A DNA stretch of 38,339 nt from positions 1 to 38,339 of the IMG/VR virus record IMGVR_UViG_3300037485_000393. One strand, given 5' to 3'. Source of the DNA: a virus. Shown piece after piece: positions 28,332 through 35,415 of this stretch. The translations under genes were made by a program, and so were the position numbers. Position 1 is the stretch's first letter; every line of letters starts with the position of its first letter. The notes below the pieces were generated by a model. It was given only the letters and a program-made list of their open reading frames with translations, made no database searches and was not told where the DNA came from.

Positions 28332-29700
28332 AAGATCGGACCTTTACGCCGATCTCAATGCCTTTTCCCGCCATATGTTTCGCGCCAAGCGCAATATCGA
28401 CATGCTAGACAACTGGCATCAAGTCAGCATTTGTGACGCCTTGGAACAGGTGCTTTTAGGCAACACAAACCGCCTCATCATTAACGTGCCACCTCGATCA
28501 GGCAAGACCGAGATCGCCGTGAAGGCTTTCATTGCATGGGCGATGGGCCTCGCACCCGATTCCGAATTCATCCATGCGTCTTACTCCAAGCGTCTCGCCA
28601 CCGCGAACGCCTACGACATCCGTGCGATGATGCAGCACGAGGCTTATCGGCTGGTCTTCCCTTGGCTCAAACTCCAAGACGATAGCAAGGCTAAGGACGA
28701 GTTCCGCACCACCGCTGGCGGCATCGTCTATGCAACAGGCGCAGAAGGCACTATCACAGGCTATGGCGCATCCAAGATGCGGGACAGCTTCGGTGGTGCC
28801 ATCATCATCGATGATCCACACAAGGCGGGCGAAGCCACCTCTCCCGTCATGCGGCAGTCAGTGATAGACTGGTATCAATCGACAATCCAATCCCGCCTTA
28901 ACAAACCAGACGGCCCGATCATCATCATCATGCAGCGCCTCCACGAGGAAGATTTGTCCGGCTGGTTGCTCAACGGCGGATCAGGCGAACCGTGGGAGCA
29001 CCTCGTTATTCCCGCCCGTGACGAATCCGGCCAATCTTTCTGGCCCGAACAATTCCCGCCCGAGATGCTCGACCGCCTGGAACTCACCAGCCCCTATGTC
29101 TTCGCGGGACAATACATGCAACGCCCCGCACCACTTGGCGGCGGCATCTTCAAGGATGAATGGTGGCGCTACTTCGACGCCATGCCGCCCATCAAGCACC
29201 GCTCGATCTATGCAGACACCGCGCAAAAAACAAAGGAGCAGAATGACTATTCCGTTTTGCAATGCTGGGGCCTCACGCAAGACAATCAGATGGTCATGCT
29301 CGACATGGTGCGCGGCAAGTGGGAAGCGCCGGAACTGGAGACGATGGCCCGCGCATTTTGGCAGAAGCATCATGGCATTCCGAACACGGGGCCGCTCCGA
29401 ACCTTCAAGGTCGAGGACAAAGTAAGCGGCACTGGCCTAATCCAGAAGTTGAAGCGAGAGGGCATCCCCATCGTGCCGATCCAGCGCAACGTGGATAAGG
29501 TCACCCGCGCATTCGACGCCGCGCCCTATATTCAATCCGGCAACGTCTACCTCATGCGAAACACGCCTCACCTTGCAGATTTCCTGTCGGAAGCCGCCGT
29601 GTTTCCAAATGGCACCCACGATGATATGATAGACGCAACAATGAGTGCAATTGCAGATTTAACAGCGCCGCAGTCGGCCCCCGCCATTCGCGCCTTATGA
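28312..29700 (+). CDS. Terminase large subunit
   Basis: A 462-residue motor and nuclease. The ATPase half has Walker A VPPRSGKTE (59-67), a coupling region with TAGGIVYATGAEGTI, and a Walker B-like GGAIIIDDPHKAGEA (around 162-174). The nuclease half has YADTAQKTKEQNDYSVL with the first catalytic Asp and later NGTHDDMIDA with the last acidic residues, the RNase-H-like site of packaging nucleases. It is closest to the psiM2/TIGR01630-type terminases. The stop TGA at 29698-29700 is followed by the portal ATG eight bases on. Confidence 0.92.
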   Translation: MALSPNKRSDLYADLNAFSRHMFRAKRNIDMLDNWHQVSICDALEQVLLGNTNRLIINVPPRSGKTEIAVKAFIAWAMGLAPDSEFIHASYSKRLATANAYDIRAMMQHEAYRLVFPWLKLQDDSKAKDEFRTTAGGIVYATGAEGTITGYGASKMRDSFGGAIIIDDPHKAGEATSPVMRQSVIDWYQSTIQSRLNKPDGPIIIIMQRLHEEDLSGWLLNGGSGEPWEHLVIPARDESGQSFWPEQFPPEMLDRLELTSPYVFAGQYMQRPAPLGGGIFKDEWWRYFDAMPPIKHRSIYADTAQKTKEQNDYSVLQCWGLTQDNQMVMLDMVRGKWEAPELETMARAFWQKHHGIPNTGPLRTFKVEDKVSGTGLIQKLKREGIPIVPIQRNVDKVTRAFDAAPYIQSGNVYLMRNTPHLADFLSEAAVFPNGTHDDMIDATMSAIADLTAPQSAPAIRAL

Positions 29701-29707
29701 GGACATA

Positions 29708-31201
29708 ATGGGACTTTTCGACATCTTCCGCCGCGAGCCGGAACGCAAAGAAAGCCAATCCTCCAAGCTGCTAGTGATGAACCCAGGCCAGCCTGTCTGG
29801 TCGCCGCGCAATTATGAGAGCTTCGCCCGAGAAGCCTACGGCAAGAACGTCGTGGCCTATCAGTCCATCAACCGCATCGCTGACGCCATTGCATCCGTCA
29901 GGATGGCCGTCTACAGGGGCGAACAGGAACTCACCGAACACCCGCTCTTGACGCTCTTGCGCCGCCCGAACCCGATGCAGTCTTATGGCGACTATATGCG
30001 GGCCAAGGTGTCCTTCATCATGCTCGCTGGCAACGGCTACGAGGAGCGGTTCCTTGTCGGCTCCGAGGTCAAGGAACTGTACCAGCTTCGCCCAGACCGC
30101 ATGTCGATCCTGCCGTCTGCCAGTGGCGTCCCTGCAGCCTACATCTACAAGGTCGGCCAGAACACCACCCGCTGGGAGGTCGATCCCCGCACGCTCAACT
30201 CCGATGTACGGCATCTGAAACTCTTCAACCCGCTGAACGACTGGTATGGCATGTCCCCAGTCGAGGCGGGAGCCTATGCGCTCGATCAGAACAATGAGAG
30301 CATGGCGTGGATGCAAGCCCTGCTTCAGAACTCCGCACGCCCATCTGGCGCGCTGACCATGAAGGATGGCGGAACGCTTTCCGATGAGAACTTCAATCGG
30401 CTCAAATCCCAGATCGAAGAGCAATATTCCGGCTCGATCAACGCGGGCCGACCGATGCTCTTGGAAGGCGGGCTTGAGTGGCAGCAGATGGGGTTAAGCC
30501 CCACCGACATGGGCATAATTGAGAGCAAGTTCGCGTCGGCTCGTGACGTTGCCCTTGCCTTCGGCGTGCCGCCTCAGTTGCTCGGCATTCCAGGCGACAA
30601 CACATACGCGAACTACGCCGAAGCGCGTCTTGCCTTCTGGGAGGATACGGCGCTGCCGCTCCTCGACATGATCGTTCACGACTGGAACGCTTGGCTAGGC
30701 GCACTCTACGGCGTGACCATCCGCCCCGACATTGATTCGATTCCGGCCATTGCCGAGAAGCGTTTGTCGATGTGGCAGATGGCGGATCAAAGCCAAGACC
30801 TCACCATCAACGAACGCCGCGCGCTCAAGGGCTACGGGCCGACAGATGGCGGTGACGTTCTCTTCGTGTCTAGTGCAAGCATCCCGCTCTCGATTGCAGA
30901 CACAGGCGATGAATCAGCCGATGGCGACCCCATGATGACAGGCGCAACAAGCGTGCAGGAAACCGCATTGAACGGCGCTCAGATCGCTAGCATGGTGCAG
31001 ATCGTGCAATCCGTGGCGGATGGAATGCTGCCGCCCGAAAGCGCAATCCAGATGATGATGGTCGCATTCCCGAGCATGGACGAGGCCGAGGCCCGTGCGA
31101 TCATCAATCCAGCCGCTGCATTCGAGCCTACGGTTGCCGACACCAATCTCACAATTGATCAGATGAAAGCCGTGGCCTATGGCACGACGCCTAGTCGATA
31201 A
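29708..31201 (+). CDS. Portal protein, HK97 family
   Basis: A 497-residue protein with the HK97 portal layout: an N-terminal region with AYGKNVVAYQSINRIADAIA, then HPLLTLLRRPNPMQSYGDY, a FNPLNDWYGMSPVEAGAYAL segment, and GVPPQLLGIPGDNTYANY followed by the C-terminal helical part. It forms the ring at one capsid vertex through which DNA enters. The GAGG ribosome site overlaps the terminase stop region. Confidence 0.92.
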   Translation: MGLFDIFRREPERKESQSSKLLVMNPGQPVWSPRNYESFAREAYGKNVVAYQSINRIADAIASVRMAVYRGEQELTEHPLLTLLRRPNPMQSYGDYMRAKVSFIMLAGNGYEERFLVGSEVKELYQLRPDRMSILPSASGVPAAYIYKVGQNTTRWEVDPRTLNSDVRHLKLFNPLNDWYGMSPVEAGAYALDQNNESMAWMQALLQNSARPSGALTMKDGGTLSDENFNRLKSQIEEQYSGSINAGRPMLLEGGLEWQQMGLSPTDMGIIESKFASARDVALAFGVPPQLLGIPGDNTYANYAEARLAFWEDTALPLLDMIVHDWNAWLGALYGVTIRPDIDSIPAIAEKRLSMWQMADQSQDLTINERRALKGYGPTDGGDVLFVSSASIPLSIADTGDESADGDPMMTGATSVQETALNGAQIASMVQIVQSVADGMLPPESAIQMMMVAFPSMDEAEARAIINPAAAFEPTVADTNLTIDQMKAVAYGTTPSR

Positions 31202-32006
31202 CAACAAGCGCAGGGAGCATCGCCGCCAAGTCGCCTTGCTGGATCGCTTGACAGCGCAATTTCGTAACAGACTCCAGCGAGAAATCGCCGCCGCCATGAA
31301 AGAAATGGTGGAGATGTGGCTCCAGACCAATCAAGTGACACTGCCGCGTGGTTTTTATGATCGTATAGAAGCCACATATCGCCAAATGGTGCTCGCTTCT
31401 GTTACGCAATTCGGCCTTCGCATCCTCGACCAAGGCAAGGCGCACGGGTTGCCTCTAGAAACCAAGGAGAGCTTTGCCCAGATCATGACGCGGCTGGCAT
31501 TGCGCTATGTCCAGCAGGAGATGATCCGCCGCCGCATCACTGAGGTTACCGAAACCACCCGCCGCCAGATCGTTAATGCGGTGGATCGCGGCTATCGTGA
31601 CGGCTTAGGACAGCGCGGCGTTGCCGATGCCATCCTCGATCTTGTGCCTTCCCTGTCCTCGACCCGCGCCAACGTGATCGCCCGCACGGAGACGCACGGG
31701 GCTGCGAACTACGGCTCCCAAGAAGCCGCCAAGCAGACGGGGTTGCCGATGAAGAAAGAGTGGGTTGCGGCAGCGGATGAGCGAACCCGATCAATCAAAT
31801 CTGATCCTCCTGCCGAATTCGGCCACGCTGAAGCTGATGGCGATGCCGTTGGCATGGATGAAGACTTTGCAATCCCAATGCTGAATGGCGACACCGAGGC
31901 GCTCCAGTATCCCGGCGATCCAAAAGGCTCCGCTGGCAATGTCATCAACTGCCGCTGCACTCTCGCCTATATCATCGATGACGAAGCCCTAGAGGCCATG
32001 TTGTGA
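31179..32006 (+). CDS. Phage Mu F-like head morphogenesis protein
   Basis: A 275-residue protein overlapping the portal by 23 bases. Residues 100-275 form the Mu-F domain: RQIVNAVDRGYRDGLGQRG, ANVIARTETHGAANYGSQEA, and a C-terminal VINCRCTLAYI. Such minor head proteins are made beside the portal and may protect DNA or aid injection. The last 30 bases also hold the -35 of a predicted promoter for the next gene. Confidence 0.88.
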   Translation: MARRLVDNNKRREHRRQVALLDRLTAQFRNRLQREIAAAMKEMVEMWLQTNQVTLPRGFYDRIEATYRQMVLASVTQFGLRILDQGKAHGLPLETKESFAQIMTRLALRYVQQEMIRRRITEVTETTRRQIVNAVDRGYRDGLGQRGVADAILDLVPSLSSTRANVIARTETHGAANYGSQEAAKQTGLPMKKEWVAAADERTRSIKSDPPAEFGHAEADGDAVGMDEDFAIPMLNGDTEALQYPGDPKGSAGNVINCRCTLAYIIDDEALEAML

Positions 32007-32029
32007 AATCAATCAAGCAATGATATATT
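32001..32029 (+). promoter_or_regulatory. Predicted leaderless promoter for the protease-capsid genes
   Basis: TTGTGA (32001-32006, four of six), a 17-base spacer and TATATT (32024-32029, five of six). Six bases (CCCCTC) separate the -10 from the A of ATG 32036, so transcription would begin at the start codon itself. The gene has no recognisable ribosome site in front, as expected for a leaderless transcript. Confidence 0.55.
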
Positions 32030-32035
32030 CCCCTC

Positions 32036-33163
32036 ATGCCAATGCCCGGATCATCTGAAACCGAGGACGAATTCATCTCCCGTTGCATGGGAGATGAGGA
32101 GGCTATGGCCGATTTTCCCGATGAAGATCAACGCTATGCAGTCTGCATCTCGAACTGGGAAGGCAAGGCCGATGGCTTCTCACCCAACGAGGCAATGGCG
32201 CGCGAGGCAACGCGCGGCCTCGAATGGCGTGACGAATTCAACCGGGGCGGCACCGAGATCGGCGTTGCCCGCGCCCGCGACATAAAGAACCGCAAGAACC
32301 TCTCTCTCGATACCGTCAAGCGGATGGTCTCCTACTTCGCCCGCCATGAGGTGGACAAGCAGGGCGAGGGGTTCTCTCCCGGCGAGGACGGATACCCTTC
32401 CGCTGGCCGCATAGCCTGGGCACTTTGGGGTGGTGATCCCGGCAAGTCATGGGCCAACAACATCGTAGACCGCGAGGACAGCAAATCTATGGAACCCATC
32501 CAGCACAAGGCGGTTGCCCTCACACTCAAGCGCGAACCCGATCAAGATGGCGTCTTCGAGGGGTATGCCTCCGTCTTCGGCGTTGTTGATCAGGGAATGG
32601 ATGTGGTCGAACGCGGTGCATTCCGCAAATCGCTCGGCTCTCGTAAAGTCAAGATGCTGTGGCAGCACGATATGTCGCAACCCATCGGCGTCTGGGATGA
32701 TATCTACGAGGACGAACGTGGCCTGTTTGTCCGTGGCCGTCTACTCAAGGAAGTGGAAAAGGGCCGCGAGGCAATGGCGCTCCTTCGCGCCGGGGCCATC
32801 GATTCGATGTCTATTGGCTACCGCACAATGGAAGCCATCCCCGAGGGCGATGGCCGCGTGCGAAAGCTGATGGAGGTCGATCTGTTCGAGATCAGCCTTG
32901 TGACGTTCCCGATGCTTCCCGATGCAAAGGTGACAAACGTCAAGTCGATCACGACCGAAAGAGATTTCGAGAGGTTCCTGCGTGACGCCGGATACTCTCG
33001 TAAGGATGCCGTGGCGATCACGCTTCACGGCTTCAAGGCCCTACTTAGACAGCGGGACGCTGGCGAGGATGAGGCAGTCACCGGAGAGCTAGACGCTCTC
33101 TTGTCAAAACTGACCAAACTCAAAGGTGTTCTAAATGTCAGAGGAAATCAAGAAGGCCGCTAG
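32036..33163 (+). CDS. Prohead protease with an extra N-terminal domain
   Basis: A 375-residue protein. The C-terminal half is a HK97-type prohead serine protease: EGYASVFGVVDQG, KMLWQHD with catalytic H211, AIDSMSIGYR with catalytic S259, and DLFEISLVTFPM. Residues 1-150 are a separate domain (FISRCMGDEEAM, LEWRDEFNRGGTEIGVARARD, GYPSAGRIAWALWGGDPG) that is not part of the protease fold in HK97. A second start at ATG 32486 (MEPIQHK) could make a short form, but I see no ribosome site for it. The first ATG lacks a ribosome site too. Confidence 0.85.
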   Translation: MPMPGSSETEDEFISRCMGDEEAMADFPDEDQRYAVCISNWEGKADGFSPNEAMAREATRGLEWRDEFNRGGTEIGVARARDIKNRKNLSLDTVKRMVSYFARHEVDKQGEGFSPGEDGYPSAGRIAWALWGGDPGKSWANNIVDREDSKSMEPIQHKAVALTLKREPDQDGVFEGYASVFGVVDQGMDVVERGAFRKSLGSRKVKMLWQHDMSQPIGVWDDIYEDERGLFVRGRLLKEVEKGREAMALLRAGAIDSMSIGYRTMEAIPEGDGRVRKLMEVDLFEISLVTFPMLPDAKVTNVKSITTERDFERFLRDAGYSRKDAVAITLHGFKALLRQRDAGEDEAVTGELDALLSKLTKLKGVLNVRGNQEGR

Positions 33164-34430
33164 CGCAATCGACGCGCTGCACGCCGGATTCGAAGAGTTC
33201 AAGAAGGCCAACGACGAACGGCTTGCCCAGATCGAAAAGAAGGGCAGCGCCGATGTCGTGACCGAGGCCAAGCTTCAGAAGATCGAAGCCGACATCGAAA
33301 AGGCGCAGAAGATCGCTGACGAGGCCGTGCTGGCTTCCAAGCGCCAGTCTCGCGTTGTGACCGATGCTAACGGTGATGCCGTTGACCTCGATCGCAAGGC
33401 CCAGGATTGGGCGACCATGAACGCTCGTCGCCGTGGCACCGTTGCTGGCTCCTTCGGCGCTGCCGACATGGACGGCTACAAGGCCGCATTCGATACCTTC
33501 ATGCGCAAGGGCGAAGAGGTCATGGGACCGGACGAGCGTAAGGCTCTCTCGGTCGGCACCGATCCCGATGGCGGCTATGTGGTCAACCCCGACCTCTCTG
33601 GCCGTATCGTGATGAAGGTGTTCGAGAGCAGCCCGATGCGTGCATACGCCTCGACGCAGGTCATTTCCTCGGACGCGCTCGAAGGTCTGTTCGATCTCAA
33701 CGAAGCCTCTTCGGGCTGGGTTGGCGAGACGGACAGCCGTGGCGACACCAACACGCCGCAGCTTGGCAAGTGGCGCATTCCCGCCCACGAACTCTATGCG
33801 AAGCCCAAGGCAACGCAGAAGCTGCTCGATGACGCCTCGATCAACATGGAAGCATGGCTCGCGTCCAAGGTTGCCGAGAAGTTCGCCCGTGACGAAGCCA
33901 ATGCCTTCGTTGTTGGTAACGGCTCGAACAAGCCGCGTGGCTTCCTCACCTACTCGTCTGGCACCACTCTCCCCGGCACCATCGAGCAGTTCCCCACGGG
34001 CGCTTCTGCGGCTCTTGCGGCTGCTCCCGATGGTGGCGATGCGCTGATCAACGCCCTCTATGGCTTGAAGCAGCAGTATCGTGCCAATGCCACTTGGTTC
34101 ATGAACCGTTCTACTCTCAAGCTGGTTCGCAAGGCCAAGGATTCGGATGGTGCATACCTCTGGTCTCCCGGCATCGCGGCTGGTCAGCCCGCCACGCTGC
34201 TCGGCTATCCGGTGGCCTCGTTCGAGGACATGCCCGATCCGGCTTCGAACTCGCTCTCCATCGCTGTTGGCGATATGCGCGAGGCTTACCAGATCGTGGA
34301 TCGCCTCGGCATCCGCACGCTGCGTGACCCCTACTCTGCCAAGCCCTACGTGGAGTTCTACACCACGAAGCGCGTCGGCGGTGATGTGGTCAACTTCGAA
34401 GCCATCAAGCTGGTAAAGCTCGGCTCGTAA
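33135..34430 (+). CDS. Major capsid protein, HK97 fold
   Basis: A 431-residue protein. The first roughly 100 residues are a charged coiled coil (IDALHAGFEEFKKANDERLA, then ADIEKAQKIADEAV), the delta/scaffold domain that the protease removes. The rest has ALSVGTDPDGGYVVNPDLSG, EASSGWVGETDSRG, NKPRGFL and DPYSAKPYVEFYTTKRVGG, all typical of HK97-type capsids. It starts at ATG 33135 behind AAAGGTG, overlapping the protease by 29 bases. A hairpin follows its stop. Confidence 0.93.
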   Translation: MSEEIKKAASAIDALHAGFEEFKKANDERLAQIEKKGSADVVTEAKLQKIEADIEKAQKIADEAVLASKRQSRVVTDANGDAVDLDRKAQDWATMNARRRGTVAGSFGAADMDGYKAAFDTFMRKGEEVMGPDERKALSVGTDPDGGYVVNPDLSGRIVMKVFESSPMRAYASTQVISSDALEGLFDLNEASSGWVGETDSRGDTNTPQLGKWRIPAHELYAKPKATQKLLDDASINMEAWLASKVAEKFARDEANAFVVGNGSNKPRGFLTYSSGTTLPGTIEQFPTGASAALAAAPDGGDALINALYGLKQQYRANATWFMNRSTLKLVRKAKDSDGAYLWSPGIAAGQPATLLGYPVASFEDMPDPASNSLSIAVGDMREAYQIVDRLGIRTLRDPYSAKPYVEFYTTKRVGGDVVNFEAIKLVKLGS

Positions 34431-34435
34431 TAATC

Positions 34436-34462
34436 GGGGGCGGCAATCACGTCGCCCCTTTC
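34436..34462 (+). terminator. Hairpin after the capsid gene
   Basis: GGGGCG (34437-34442) pairs with CGCCCC (34453-34458), followed by TTTC. The stem has six G-C pairs with a ten-base loop and only a short T-run. It may give partial termination or protect the abundant capsid message from decay. Confidence 0.5.
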
Positions 34463-34487
34463 ACTCTTGCGCTGAAAGGATACTAGA

Positions 34488-34931
34488 ATGCGCGATATGC
34501 TTTCCAACAAGCAGGTTGTCCTGCTCGGTACTGTAACGCTTTCCGGCACCACGGCGGGAGCCACTTCGTGGGTCGATACCCGCGAGTTCGATGCTGCTAC
34601 TCTGGTGCTCGTGACGCAGACTGTCACGGACGCTGGCACGTCTGCGGGCTTCACCTTCACCGCCCAGCACTCTGATCTCACGACTGCGGCTTCGGCTGCT
34701 GCTATCGTCGCTGCTGACGCAATCAACGGCACGATTTCCCTGACGGTGACGGCTGACGGTGACGATGACAAGGTGATTGGTGGCATCGGCTATGTCGGCT
34801 CCAAGCGGTATCTGCGCCTGAACGGCGTAGGCACCACTGGCACTGATGCTGTTGTCAAGGTGCTGGCGATCCTGAACAAGCCGCATCGCGCCGCAACCAC
34901 CTTCGTCGGCACGGCGGTTGCTGCTACGTAA
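34488..34931 (+). CDS. Capsid decoration-type protein
   Basis: A 147-residue, strongly beta-rich protein directly after the capsid gene. It has REFDAATLVLVTQTVTD, FTFTAQHSDLTTA, and GIGYVGSKRYLRLNGVG, a pattern (GY-x-G-x-KRYLR) common in proteins at this place in many siphoviruses and thought to decorate the capsid. A GAAAGGA ribosome site precedes ATG 34488. A second hairpin follows its stop. Confidence 0.65.
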   Translation: MRDMLSNKQVVLLGTVTLSGTTAGATSWVDTREFDAATLVLVTQTVTDAGTSAGFTFTAQHSDLTTAASAAAIVAADAINGTISLTVTADGDDDKVIGGIGYVGSKRYLRLNGVGTTGTDAVVKVLAILNKPHRAATTFVGTAVAAT

Positions 34932-34938
34932 CAAGACT

Positions 34939-34965
34939 GGGAGCGGGCTTCGGCTCGCTCCTTTC
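34939..34965 (+). terminator. Hairpin with TTCG loop after the decoration-type gene
   Basis: GGAGCGGGC (34940-34948), loop TTCG, GCTCGCTCC (34953-34961) form nine pairs with one G-T, followed by TTTC. Probably a weak terminator or a stability element between structural genes. Confidence 0.5.
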
Positions 34966-34991
34966 ATCTCTCGAAATGAACGAGGAAGATT

Positions 34992-35276
34992 ATGGCACAG
35001 AACACAACGATCAATACCACTGCGAATGGTTGGGTCCAGTTGACGGATTCCAACATTGCAACCATCACGTTGCAGAATGTCGGATCCAATCACATCCTTA
35101 TCAAGGCAACGGTTGGCGCAGTCGCGCCAACAAGCACTGCCGGGGCGATCCGCTACAATCCTGGGCAAGGCGAGCGCAACGGTGCGCTGACCGATCTTTT
35201 CCCCGGTGTCGCTGGAGCCAATCGGGTCTATGCCTACGCCACGGAAGTCGTTCCAGTGGTCGTGAGCCATGCGTAA
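34992..35276 (+). CDS. Small beta-rich virion protein
   Basis: A 94-residue protein (ATG 34992, with GAGGAAG upstream). It has ANGWVQLTDSNIATITLQN, KATVGAVAP, and LFPGVAGANRVYAYATEV, a single beta-sandwich layout typical of head-fibre or decoration proteins. It lies in the head block before a large fibre-like protein and could be its anchor. No family name is certain. Confidence 0.58.
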   Translation: MAQNTTINTTANGWVQLTDSNIATITLQNVGSNHILIKATVGAVAPTSTAGAIRYNPGQGERNGALTDLFPGVAGANRVYAYATEVVPVVVSHA

Positions 35277-35415
35277 GCTTGTCAGCCCGCTCGATGGGAT
35301 CAAATCACCGCTTGGTCGGCGCGATCAAAATACGGCTGTCACTTTGCTGGGAAGCGAAGGCAATGGCCTTGCGATTGATTTCACCACGAATAGCGTTGCA
35401 GTGAGGGTTTCCTAA
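35269..35415 (+). CDS. 48-residue protein between two virion genes
   Basis: A short gene starting at ATG 35269 inside the end of the previous gene and ending at TAATG (35413-35417), where the next gene begins. It contains KLVSPLDGIKSPLGRRD and an IDFTTNSVAVRV end. No motif is known. Perfect overlaps on both sides argue that it is real. Confidence 0.58.
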   Translation: MRKLVSPLDGIKSPLGRRDQNTAVTLLGSEGNGLAIDFTTNSVAVRVS

